Shown: positions 16,743 to 25,255 of the stretch, in pieces
How positions within the stretch are numbered: position 1 is the stretch's first letter
Layout: every line of letters starts with the position of its first letter
Assembly: GCA_023129715.1 (NCBI GenBank)
Contig: JAGMBO010000049.1
Span: 1-53,599 of the forward strand
Direction: 5' to 3'
Source: Candidatus Eiseniibacteriota bacterium
GTDB taxonomy: Bacteria; Eisenbacteria; RBG-16-71-46; CAIMUX01; WJJG01
DNA length: 53,599 nucleotides
Translations under genes and position numbers: made by a program
The notes under the pieces: model-generated
Databases searched by the model: none
Seen by the model: only the letters and a program-made list of their open reading frames with translations
Told to the model about the DNA's origin: nothing

Positions 16743-17152
16743 TGGATGCCTCCTGGAATGTGCCCGTCCCGGTATCCGGCCGTCTCCTTGCCAGAGGAGA
16801 CCATGGGATCACCTGAGGAGTAATTCGCGGTCACGGGACCCAATCCACATCGAGAGGATAGCAGCCAGGTATTGTGACGTCCAGGGGCCAGGGAGTGCCC
16901 ATTCGCGCCGCGGACGCGATCGGGCTCCAGCGGCGCCTTCGCGTGCGAGTGAATGGTCTCCGCTGCGATCCACTCCCTGGGACATTGGCAGTGCATTCCC
17001 TGCATGGCGCTGGATCTCCCTGACTCCCCTGGACGTATGCGCGACTCTAGCGATCTTGCGACTTTGGATTCTCCGGCATCAGGATCTGTCAACCTTCACT
17101 CAAGAGAACGAGACGATGCTCAGGGTTCTTGCAGTCCGTGCTTGGGAACCTC
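16743..17152. other. Intergenic region upstream of the HLD kinase operon
   Basis: About 410 nt between the stop of the ESCRT-III-like gene and the start of the kinase gene, both leftward. It should contain the kinase operon promoter. I see no gene, repeat or clear hairpin. Confidence 0.4.
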
Positions 17153-17755
17153 CTACCCTTTCGCTTCGATGCTCTGCCGCATCGTTTCCTCGAGCTGTGC
17201 GATGCCCGCCTCGATGCGGCGATCGAGCTCGGCGGACTCACCGTGCTTGGCCTCATCGAGGATCATGTGCTCGAGATCCTGAACATCCTCTTCACCCTCA
17301 CCCTCGGGGAAGAGGACCTCGGCGCTTGAATCCATGACCGCGGCCAGGCTTTCTTCCATGCACTGCGCACGGCCGAGCGCCATCTCCATGTCGGTCTGCA
17401 TCTTGGCGAGCTGGGCCGGATCCGCTCCCGCCATGATTGACTTGCTCAAGGCGCCCATCGAATCGATGAAGGCCGAGGTGGCGGTCATCTGATCGCGGCG
17501 AGCCTCGAAGGTCTCCAACATGAGTAGGAATCGCTCCCACTGCTGGGTCTGCTGAACCGTCCAGAGATAGGTCCGTGCGATCTGCCGGAACTGCACCTTG
17601 TCTCCCAGGCGCAACGCCTTTTCCCCGAGCTTCCAGTAGCGCTTGCGGGCTTCCTGACCCTTGCGGATGAAGCTCTGGATCTTGCTTTTGCCCTGGCGGA
17701 AGCGCACCGAGCGTTCGATCTCCTTGCGCTTTCTTCGATTCTCCAGAAGTCTCAT
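17153..17755 (-). CDS. ESCRT-III/Snf7-like small helical protein
   Basis: 200 residues, all helical, no signal or membrane helix. The first 65 residues are strongly basic and the last 50 acidic, the charge split of ESCRT-III subunits. The core resembles eukaryotic and archaeal Vps2/CHMP proteins: a basic hairpin with ARKRYWKLGEKALRLGDKVQFRQIAR, an ERFLLMLETFEARRDQM helix, then SMGALSKSIM, LAKMQTDMEMALGRAQCMEESLAAVMDS, close in pattern to the CHMP2 segment with DMKEEMMND. The tail has LDRRIEAGI, loosely like a MIM1 motif (LxxRLxxL). The preceding gene encodes a Vps4-type AAA+ ATPase and overlaps it by ATGA. Such proteins form membrane-remodelling filaments. The assignment is by eye and needs profile confirmation; a generic coiled coil is the alternative. 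Confidence 0.6.
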   Translation of the reverse strand: MRLLENRRKRKEIERSVRFRQGKSKIQSFIRKGQEARKRYWKLGEKALRLGDKVQFRQIARTYLWTVQQTQQWERFLLMLETFEARRDQMTATSAFIDSMGALSKSIMAGADPAQLAKMQTDMEMALGRAQCMEESLAAVMDSSAEVLFPEGEGEEDVQDLEHMILDEAKHGESAELDRRIEAGIAQLEETMRQSIEAKG

Positions 17756-19035
17756 GACTCGATTCCTCCTACTTCCGATGCTGTGGAACTGCCCCGTGAC
17801 AGAGACCCGGCGAGAGCAGGCAAGCCCACGAGTTCAAAGGCCTTCTCGAAGTCCTCGCGCGACAACGAGACTACTGTCAGTTCCTGATCGAGCAGGCCTC
17901 CTTGCGCCGGGTGCACCCCAACCGCATGCAGTTCGAGAAGGCTCGGATTGGCCCGTACGAGCATCGTCTCAACCGCTAGGCTGCAGAGCTGGGAGATGTC
18001 GCGTCCACTGAAGCCTGCGCTGCGCGAGACCAATTCCCCATACGGCACATCAGTGCTGAATCCCGCACCGGCAACGTGAATGCGGAGGATCTGCTCGCGT
18101 GCCGGCGCATCGGGGAGCGGAACCGCAATCCGTGCCGCAAAGCGTGAGAGAATTGCCGGATCGAGAAGCTGCGGGGCATTCGTCGCCGCCATCGTGAGCA
18201 CCGGCGCGCTGCTCTCCTTGCTGGCGACACCGTCGAGTTCCGCCAACAGGGTGGCGAGAATGCGGTGCTCTGGCCCCGTCCCCACGCCTGAGCGCGTCGC
18301 CGCCAGCGCGTCGAATTCGTCCAGGAAGATAACCGCGGGGGCCTGTGCTCGCGCCTCGGCGAAGAGCAGAGAGACCAGGCGCGGCGAGTCACCGAAGTAG
18401 CGCGAGAGAAGCTGGCTTGCCTTGACATCGAAGAACGTTGCTCCCAGATGCCCGGCGACCGCTGCTGCCAGCAACGTTTTTCCGGTCCCCGGCGGTCCCT
18501 CGAGAAGCAGCGTGCGGCTGCGGGGCACGCGCACGCCCCGCGGGGGGCGCGCCAGGGTCAGCGAGAGCGCTGTCTGGACCCTGCGCTTCGTTTCCTCGAG
18601 GCCGCCGATGTCTCCCCAATCGACGGTCGTTCTGCGAACGAAGGAACGTACATGCTCGCGCAATGCGGCATTGTCGAGTGGATCGGGAGGGACGCCCTCA
18701 GCACGGGCAGCTGTTTCCCCGGGGCCGCCGGAAGGCGCACCCGGAGATGCGTGCGTCACGGACGATCCCGAAGCTGCTTTGCCCTGTGCTGCCGAGGCAT
18801 GCGCCTGCTGCTCGATCAGGTTCGCGGCCCGTTCGCGCAGGAACATGGCGCGCACCCGCTGATCCTTGCGCCCGGCGGGACTGATGCAGTAGCGAGCCAT
18901 TCTCTCGTAGAGTGCGGCGGCCTCACGATAGTGTGCTGCCCCGCGCCGCAGGTCTCCGCGCTCGCTGGCCCGTTCGGCAAGATCAATGACTCGCCGGATC
19001 CGGCGGATGATCCCACCACTCAGGTCGACCTTCAT
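17752..19035 (-). CDS. AAA+ ATPase of Vps4/katanin type with MIT-like N-terminal domain
   Basis: 427 residues. Residues about 8-78 form a three-helix MIT-like unit (IDLAERASERGDLRRGAAHYREAAALYERM), then a linker, then an AAA module: WGDIGGLEETKRRV, Walker A GPPGTGKT (180-187), pore loop SRYFGDS, Walker B VIFLDE (235-240), sensor-1 AATN (Asn286), arginine-finger region LSRFAARIAVPLPD. The wording is closest to Vps4, katanin and spastin, with a single AAA module. Vps4 binds ESCRT-III tails through its MIT domain and takes filaments apart. Here the next gene is ESCRT-III-like and overlaps by ATGA, and the previous gene also overlaps by ATGA. No FtsH peptidase or Cdc48 N domain is present. AAA class is certain; the Vps4 link is inference. 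Confidence 0.82.
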   Translation of the reverse strand: MKVDLSGGIIRRIRRVIDLAERASERGDLRRGAAHYREAAALYERMARYCISPAGRKDQRVRAMFLRERAANLIEQQAHASAAQGKAASGSSVTHASPGAPSGGPGETAARAEGVPPDPLDNAALREHVRSFVRRTTVDWGDIGGLEETKRRVQTALSLTLARPPRGVRVPRSRTLLLEGPPGTGKTLLAAAVAGHLGATFFDVKASQLLSRYFGDSPRLVSLLFAEARAQAPAVIFLDEFDALAATRSGVGTGPEHRILATLLAELDGVASKESSAPVLTMAATNAPQLLDPAILSRFAARIAVPLPDAPAREQILRIHVAGAGFSTDVPYGELVSRSAGFSGRDISQLCSLAVETMLVRANPSLLELHAVGVHPAQGGLLDQELTVVSLSREDFEKAFELVGLPALAGSLSRGSSTASEVGGIES

Positions 19036-20453
19036 GGCACTACTCCCTCTGCGCTCCCACCATCGAGGGGGAGCACTCCGTCCATGCGGGCCAGGGCTAG
19101 GTCCACTGCGATCTCGACCGTACTCCCGGCCTGCAGCGTATTGCGTGCCGTCCCTACGGCCTCATCGAAACTCATCGCCCGGGTCATGCCCGTCGTCTCG
19201 ACGGGCAGCAACGCTCCCTCGGTGGCATGCCGGTTCACCGCGAGCCAGCTATGGGCAAAGGCTTCCGGCAAGGTGATCGGTTCCCCGAAGAGGCCCGCAA
19301 AGGCATGCCCCTGCATGATAAAGAGAACCGGATGGAGACCAGCCCGCTCCAGGCAAGCCGCGTAGAAGAGGGCGAGATCCAGGCAGGTTCCCATGCGTGT
19401 CTGGAGAAGCTCCCGCGGCAGCACCACCTTCTGCCCGGTCCTCTCGAAACTGGGCGGTGGGTTGATGTAGCCGAGAGCGAAATCGTCGCGCAAGGTCTCG
19501 TAGATCGCCTCAGCGATCTGGTAGGCCCGCGGCTTGCCATCGCTGCCGACTTGCGAGGATTGGTATCCATTCAAGGCATCTGATGATGATGCGGCCTTCA
19601 GGCGCATGCGCGCCCGCGCGAGTACTTCGCTGATTGCCGGATCGTTGGGCAGGACGAAAGTGGCCAGAAGATCCGGGCGGCCTGAGACAGCGATCCATTC
19701 ATTGAACGCGACGACCCGAACAGTCTCTTCAATAGAGAAGATGACCTTTCCGCCTGGGTCGGCAATCTGAATCTTGAGTGCACCGGGCTGGGCTTCACGC
19801 AGCTGGCGGAGCCGATCCGGATAGAGCGTGAGTTGAACAGGGCCGATATGCACCTCGATCCCGGGCTCAGGAGCCGGAACGGTGCTATGCCACACCGCAC
19901 TGAAATCAGGTGTGAGTTGTACAGAGATGTGGAGGTCATGATTCAGCTTCGGGTAGGTTCCCGCAATATCGATATCGACTAGGTGCCGGCCGGCGATCCG
20001 TAGGCAGTAGCTGACCTTGGGCAAGTAGTACATATGGACCACCAGGGTAGAAGTCGCCTGGCGCTTCGAGACCGGCTCAAGCCCGACCCAGCCAAGCTCC
20101 TGAACCCGTGCACTCGACATCCTGAGATTGTCGGTCGTTTCTGGAGGAGCACTGAACGGTGCCGTGGCCGGATCTTCCGTGCTCTGCTCGGGACCCATCT
20201 TGTGCGTGAGTCGGGCGACACGCTCCCGCGCCGCCTGCAGCATCCGTTCAGCGGTGGGCAGCAGGGAAGCCCCTGACTTGGGCGTCGCGTGGCGTCCCAG
20301 GGGATCCGAGCGCTTCGAACGAATCCGGCCGAGCGGATCCTTGGCGGGCGGCTGAGGGCGACCCCGGTCATGAGTCGGCCCGCGCGTCGGGGCATCGGGA
20401 TCGTCGATCCCGTCAGATTTCCCAAGCTCATCGGGTCGCTTCTGGTCACTCAT
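19032..20453 (-). CDS. Transglutaminase-like (papain-fold) protein
   Basis: 473 residues, cytoplasmic. An unstructured charged N-terminus (1-110), a beta-sandwich-like middle (about 130-265, LVVHMYYLPKVSYCLRIAG), and a transglutaminase-like domain (about 310-430): LPRELLQTRMGTCLDLALFYAACLERAGLHPVLFIMQGHAF, with nucleophile Cys357 and His383, then LPVETTGM where the third catalytic residue is expected. The family includes peptidases, deamidases and cross-linkers; which applies here cannot be said. It is first in an operon with the AAA+ ATPase and ESCRT-III-like genes (ATGA overlap), so it may process or cross-link the filament protein or its cargo. Confidence 0.75.
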   Translation of the reverse strand: MSDQKRPDELGKSDGIDDPDAPTRGPTHDRGRPQPPAKDPLGRIRSKRSDPLGRHATPKSGASLLPTAERMLQAARERVARLTHKMGPEQSTEDPATAPFSAPPETTDNLRMSSARVQELGWVGLEPVSKRQATSTLVVHMYYLPKVSYCLRIAGRHLVDIDIAGTYPKLNHDLHISVQLTPDFSAVWHSTVPAPEPGIEVHIGPVQLTLYPDRLRQLREAQPGALKIQIADPGGKVIFSIEETVRVVAFNEWIAVSGRPDLLATFVLPNDPAISEVLARARMRLKAASSSDALNGYQSSQVGSDGKPRAYQIAEAIYETLRDDFALGYINPPPSFERTGQKVVLPRELLQTRMGTCLDLALFYAACLERAGLHPVLFIMQGHAFAGLFGEPITLPEAFAHSWLAVNRHATEGALLPVETTGMTRAMSFDEAVGTARNTLQAGSTVEIAVDLALARMDGVLPLDGGSAEGVVP

Positions 20454-21006
20454 GCGCGGCCTCCCTGCCCCCGGCCGTCGGGGGCCTTCGAGTGGACTAA
20501 CGATGACGACGAGTCGTTCCTTGCAGGTGCAGATGCGGAACGACGGGCACTCCGAGTCACAGTCATCAGGAAGCTAGCACGGCGGCTCGGCGCACCTCCA
20601 GCGCCGGGCGGCCTGAGTGCGCCCAATCGGGGAGGGTCGAGCCGGCGCCCTAATACGTGACACCGCAGTGCGTTGCGCCGCCGCCAATCCGGCCACGGCG
20701 AGAAGGGTCCGAGCGCATTGCAAGCATCGCGCCCCGCATCTCGTTGACGAGGGTGTGAGAGCCATTTGCGTAGGGCCAGGTGCAAGCAACCACAGTTGTG
20801 ATCGCGCCTGGAGTGACGTAATATCACATGGAGTGTGTGGGGGGATGGAAGCTGCAATTCCATTTGTGACCGCCAGATACGTGCACCCCTGCTGGGGAAC
20901 CGCCCGCGCCTTGCGGTCCGCCCGCCCGCGCTTCGGAATGCTCGGATGGGCTCCGGGCACAAGCCCCATGACGCGCCTACCGGGATGACAGTGAAAGGAG
21001 TCTTCC
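20454..21006. promoter_or_regulatory. Divergent intergenic region between ESCRT-like operon and SPFH gene
   Basis: About 550 nt between two divergent transcription units, so it should hold both promoters. No gene is supported. The right end carries a good ribosome site (GAAAGGAG) 6-7 nt before ATG 21007. Confidence 0.45.
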
Positions 21007-23127
21007 ATGGGTCTCTTCACCACGAAGTGCCAGAACTGTGGCGCCAAGGTCAGCCGCCGCGCTCGCTACTGCAGCAAGTGCAGCGCGATCCCCGATGGAT
21101 CGGGCCAGACGGATCGCTGCTGGAAGTGCGGGCATGAGGTCTCCGTGACGTCCGAGTACTGTCCTGAGTGCAAGGCAGACTTGCGCGCTGCCAAGCGACC
21201 AGAGATCGCGGGGCACAAGTGGATCCGAGACGACGACGCCTTCGCGGTGCGTATCGAAGTTGACGACGTTCCCGGTTTCTTCAAGAAAGAGCTCTACATC
21301 GAGCCCGGCACGCGGGCGGTTTTCATTATCGATGGCCGCATCAGCGGGGAAGTTGGACCCGGCTGGTACACGATGGGTGGACTCGTCGGCCGCATCACCG
21401 GGCTCTCCGCCGCGCGCAAGATGACTGCGATACTCACCGATGCCTGGGACTCGGAACTCGAGTTCCGCGCGGCGAATGTCTACACTCGCGATCCGATCGG
21501 TCTCAATGTGACCCTCTCGATGACCATTGCGGCAGATGATGTGACTGTCATTGCGGGCAAGCTGCTCGCTGATCGTCCTTCCGTCGGCGCCAAGCGCCTA
21601 CTCTCGCTTCTCGAGCCCGAGGTGCGTCAGGCGGTGGCCGGGTTCGTCAAGAGCCACAGTGCCGCTGAGCTCGATGAGGGCGCGACGATTCGCGCCGACC
21701 TCCAGCGGGTGGTTGCCGAGGAGCTCGCCGAGACGCTCAAGCGCCACGGCCTGGCCTTCACCAACATCCGGACGCTCGATTTCTTCCACGAAGAGCTCGA
21801 CGAGCAGAAGAAGACCCGCGAGACCTACTTCCTGCAAGTGAGCGAGGACCAGGCCAAGCTCGAGGGAAAGCAGCGTCTCTTCGATGTCAAGAATGCCGCG
21901 GATCTCGAGGGGATCCGTCAGGAGAGCGCCCAGCTCGAGGTGATCCAGAAGCGCATCGATGTCTGGGGCGGGATGATCGACGCCGCGCAGAAGATGGATA
22001 TGAAGGTCTTGCGCAGCGGAGCCGACTTCAAGGAATTCAAGCGCAATCTCGATAAGGAAGAGCTTCTCTCGGGTCATGATCTCTGGAAGCTCATTCAGGA
22101 CGTCAAGATGCGCGAGGGGCGCGAGGAGGAGACTCGCAAGCATCTGATGGCGGTCCTGAAGATGGAGCAATTCGCCGAGCGGGAACGCTTCCGTCTTGTC
22201 AAGACGCATGAACTGAGCGACCTGGAGGCGACCCACGCACTGGAGTCGGCCCGGAAGGAGCTACACGGTAAGATCGATCTCAATCGCGTCTCCGTCGAGG
22301 CAGCCGTGGCAGAGATGCGCACACGCACGGATGCGGAGCTGGAGCGGCGGGGGAAGATGGGGGCTGCCTATCGCCAGGAGGCGGAGGCGGCGGCTGCCAG
22401 CCGTCGGCAGATCTCGGTCGAGGATTTCTTCGTCGAGCTGAAGAAGCGCGAGGCTGCCTATGAGCTCGAGCGGCGGCAGACGGCGGACGCTGTTGACCAG
22501 GCGATCGACTACAAGACGCGCAAGGCAGAACTCAGAGAGAAAGAGAGGCAAGCCGACCATGGTCGGGAGCAAGAGACCAAGGAGCTGGACACCCGCCTGC
22601 TGCGCGAGAAGATCGAGAGCATCGTTGGGAAGACTGGTGGGGCAGATGCGCAGCTTCTGATTGCTGCGCTCTCGGGAGTGTCGGACGAGGGGCTCGATGC
22701 GATCAAGGAGACGCTCCGGGCGGGACAGATGAAGGACATGACGCCCGAGCAGATCGCTGCCATGGTGGCAGAGAAGAATCCTTCCGTGCTGAAGGATCTC
22801 GCCGACTCGATGCGCGCCAAGAGCTCCGATAGCGAGAAGCTCTACGAGCGGATGCTGGTCGATCAGAAGGAGAGCGCTACTCGCACGCAGGAGATGCTCG
22901 AGCGAGTGATGAAGATGGCTCTGGAGACGCAGAAGGATGTTGCCCGCGGCGGGCAGGGCGGCCAGGGGTCGACGGTTGTGGTCTCCGGGTCGGGAGGCGC
23001 ACCTCAGGTCGTGGGGCCGCAGACGGGTCAGGGCGGCACGTTCCAGGCGAAGGGTTGTCCCCATTGCGGCGCCATCGTGGATGCCCAGCTCAACATCTGC
23101 CCGGAGTGCAAGAAGCCGATGAAATAG
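21007..23127 (+). CDS. SPFH/Band-7 (stomatin/flotillin-like) protein with zinc ribbons at both ends
   Basis: 706 residues. Two N-terminal zinc ribbons (CQNCGAKVSRRARYCSKC; CWKCGHEVSVTSEYCPEC), an SPFH domain (about 75-290: AVFIIDGRISGEVGPGWYTM, ANVYTRDPIGLNVTLSMTI, DLQRVVAEELAETLKRHGLAFTNIRTLDF), a long charged coiled coil (about 290-600), a Gly-rich linker and a C-terminal zinc ribbon (CPHCGAIVDAQLNICPEC). There is no clear membrane helix; related SPFH proteins attach peripherally and make large oligomeric cages or lipid domains. The resemblance is to bacterial SPFH proteins of the virion-core-like type that sit next to phage-shock or stress genes. It opens the rightward cluster and faces the ESCRT-like operon. 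Confidence 0.85.
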   Translation: MGLFTTKCQNCGAKVSRRARYCSKCSAIPDGSGQTDRCWKCGHEVSVTSEYCPECKADLRAAKRPEIAGHKWIRDDDAFAVRIEVDDVPGFFKKELYIEPGTRAVFIIDGRISGEVGPGWYTMGGLVGRITGLSAARKMTAILTDAWDSELEFRAANVYTRDPIGLNVTLSMTIAADDVTVIAGKLLADRPSVGAKRLLSLLEPEVRQAVAGFVKSHSAAELDEGATIRADLQRVVAEELAETLKRHGLAFTNIRTLDFFHEELDEQKKTRETYFLQVSEDQAKLEGKQRLFDVKNAADLEGIRQESAQLEVIQKRIDVWGGMIDAAQKMDMKVLRSGADFKEFKRNLDKEELLSGHDLWKLIQDVKMREGREEETRKHLMAVLKMEQFAERERFRLVKTHELSDLEATHALESARKELHGKIDLNRVSVEAAVAEMRTRTDAELERRGKMGAAYRQEAEAAAASRRQISVEDFFVELKKREAAYELERRQTADAVDQAIDYKTRKAELREKERQADHGREQETKELDTRLLREKIESIVGKTGGADAQLLIAALSGVSDEGLDAIKETLRAGQMKDMTPEQIAAMVAEKNPSVLKDLADSMRAKSSDSEKLYERMLVDQKESATRTQEMLERVMKMALETQKDVARGGQGGQGSTVVVSGSGGAPQVVGPQTGQGGTFQAKGCPHCGAIVDAQLNICPECKKPMK

Positions 23128-23197
23128 CGCGGTGATGCGCCTCGACATAGAGTGCCGTTGGGAACTTGCACGATCGAGAGTCCGGGGGTGGATACGG

Positions 23198-25105
23198 ATG
23201 GCCTTGCGCAGTTGCCCAGATCCGAATTGCGGCTACCCGCTCGAGGGTGAAGAGTCGGAATGTCCCCGATGTGGATTGGACTTGCATCCGTACCTTGGAG
23301 GCAAGTCGAGCGAAGAGGTGTCCACGGATGTCCAGGGGCTCCGCGACGATCCGCAGGCGGTGGCTGGCGCGGTTGCTGGCAGCGGCGATTCTTCGCATGC
23401 CGCGCAGGTGGGCCAGGCTGCTCCACCTTCCGCTGCCCCAGCGGCTGTTCCGGCGAATCTCGCCCAAACCCAGCGCAGGAAGGCAACCGACACAGATCCC
23501 AATATCACGACTGACAGGGTGGTGCCTCAGACTGGCGCGTCGGCATCGGGCGAATGTCCTCCTTGCGAGGTGAGTCCGGAAACTCACCGGGTTCCTGCAG
23601 CTGGGCAAGCTCCCGATGGAACTCCGCCCCCGAGCCGGGAGGAGGATCAACCTCCCTTCCGTCTGGCGATCAATGCTGCTACGCGCTACTTCGAGAAGCA
23701 GCACGGCCTGATTCACATCCAGCTGGCAAACGAGACAGAGAACAGGATCCGGGAGATAAGATGTACCTGTTCGGCCGGCTTGATTACCGAGTGGGCATCC
23801 TGCGAAGAGAAGATCCGCAACTTGCGCTCCGGGCGGCTGCGGGAGATCGAGTTTACCTACAAGACTCAGCAGTCGGCAGGTCCCGTGCCCTTGAGATTCC
23901 ATATTCGCTGTGAGACCCATGACGAGAAGACCCTCTTCTTTGTCTCCCGTCACCGAATCAACTTCAAGAAGGCACACCGTGGGGGTGGGTACAATCCCGT
24001 GATTTTCCATGGCGATGTGGATGTCGTCGGACACGAAGCGAGTCTGGGACTCGGGGGTGCGGACGGGCGAAACGATCCACCGAACGGCGAACATGTGGAA
24101 GAGCCGGAACCGAACTGGTACACGCTCGACCTCGAAGTCGATGACGATGCCTATGATGACGAGGCACACAGGCGCGGCACGGAGGGCAAAGCCCAGGTCG
24201 TTCCCTCCGCCCGTCATTCACGCCCCACGGATGTCGCTCTGCTCAGCAGCCGCGTCGGCGGTTGCACGCAGCGGATCGTTCTCTGCTCGCGGCGCCGGAT
24301 TCCGTTTGGAGCAGATCGGGAGGGGCGCGACCATACGCGGCTGCCCTGGCCGCCGCCGGTTTCGCCGGATACGCCCCACAACTTCGAGGAACTCTATCGC
24401 AAGATCAGCCGCAAGCACGGAGAGTTCATCGTCGATCTCGACCGGGTGGAGGTCGCGATTTCTCCGGAATGCCTCAATGGTCTCGAGGTCGACGGCCGGC
24501 TCCTGACCAACGACTCTCCCGGTCCGGTCGAGCTACGGTTGGATGGGTCGAAGGTCGTGTTTCCCTATAGCGGCGTTGCCTACCAGAGTGCGCGGTTCTC
24601 TCCCCACCAGGAGGGCGATGCGCGGCAGTCACGTGTCCAGAGCCTGACCACCCTGGGTGAAGGGGGAGCCGGGACTGCGATGGGCGACTCGGACGGGGTG
24701 TTAGGGATTGATGGATTTGCGGAGTACGATGCGGTTCGCCTGTGCCGCCTCCCCAACACACTGCAAGAAGGCGTTCCGGATAGCCATGATACCCTGCTGA
24801 TTCTGGTGCGTGAGGCGCGCATCGGAAGCAGCGAGAGGAATGCAATCGTCATCGATGGGGAAGGTGTTGAGCGCGTGCATGCGGCGATCATCTTCAAGGG
24901 GCAGCGGTACTGGCTCCAGGATCTGAGCAGTGAGGCCGGAATCACGAGGATCGGACACCTGGGGGACGACCCCCGATCGGATCGTTCTCTGGAAACCAAG
25001 CAGACGGTCGAGCTCTTCGACGGCGCGCGCATTACCCTGGGGAGCTGCGAATACCACTTCCAGATTCCGGATAACTGGGGAAGCGCGATTCCCGCAATTA
25101 CCTAA
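23198..25105 (+). CDS. Zinc-ribbon protein with two FHA phosphopeptide-binding domains
   Basis: 635 residues. N-terminal zinc ribbon CPDPNCGYPLEGEESECPRC, a low-complexity Ala/Pro linker, a beta-rich domain (about 150-260), then a first FHA-like unit (RRIPFGADREGRDHTRLP ... ISRKHGEFIVDLDRVEVAISPECLNGLEVDGRLL) and a C-terminal FHA unit (EARIGSSERNAIVIDGEGVERVHAAIIFKGQRYWLQDLSS). The first keeps the key Arg-Lys-His pattern (SRKH); the second has VERVHA. FHA domains bind phosphothreonine, so this is a natural reader for the Ser/Thr kinases in the window. ATG 23198 is chosen since the zinc ribbon begins at once; an in-frame upstream start near 23132 would add an unlikely basic leader. Confidence 0.85.
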   Translation: MALRSCPDPNCGYPLEGEESECPRCGLDLHPYLGGKSSEEVSTDVQGLRDDPQAVAGAVAGSGDSSHAAQVGQAAPPSAAPAAVPANLAQTQRRKATDTDPNITTDRVVPQTGASASGECPPCEVSPETHRVPAAGQAPDGTPPPSREEDQPPFRLAINAATRYFEKQHGLIHIQLANETENRIREIRCTCSAGLITEWASCEEKIRNLRSGRLREIEFTYKTQQSAGPVPLRFHIRCETHDEKTLFFVSRHRINFKKAHRGGGYNPVIFHGDVDVVGHEASLGLGGADGRNDPPNGEHVEEPEPNWYTLDLEVDDDAYDDEAHRRGTEGKAQVVPSARHSRPTDVALLSSRVGGCTQRIVLCSRRRIPFGADREGRDHTRLPWPPPVSPDTPHNFEELYRKISRKHGEFIVDLDRVEVAISPECLNGLEVDGRLLTNDSPGPVELRLDGSKVVFPYSGVAYQSARFSPHQEGDARQSRVQSLTTLGEGGAGTAMGDSDGVLGIDGFAEYDAVRLCRLPNTLQEGVPDSHDTLLILVREARIGSSERNAIVIDGEGVERVHAAIIFKGQRYWLQDLSSEAGITRIGHLGDDPRSDRSLETKQTVELFDGARITLGSCEYHFQIPDNWGSAIPAIT

Positions 25106-25255
25106 CATGGCTATAGTTGTGAGGCACCTGGCCCTGTCGGGGAGGGGCTCTTTCCCCTGCGGTGCATCGCCCGCGCCAAGTCCTGCAAGCTTCCGCCGTT
25201 TCTTCTCGTCCCTACCAGTGAATGCGATCAAGGCCACTTTGCCAGGAGGGAGACA

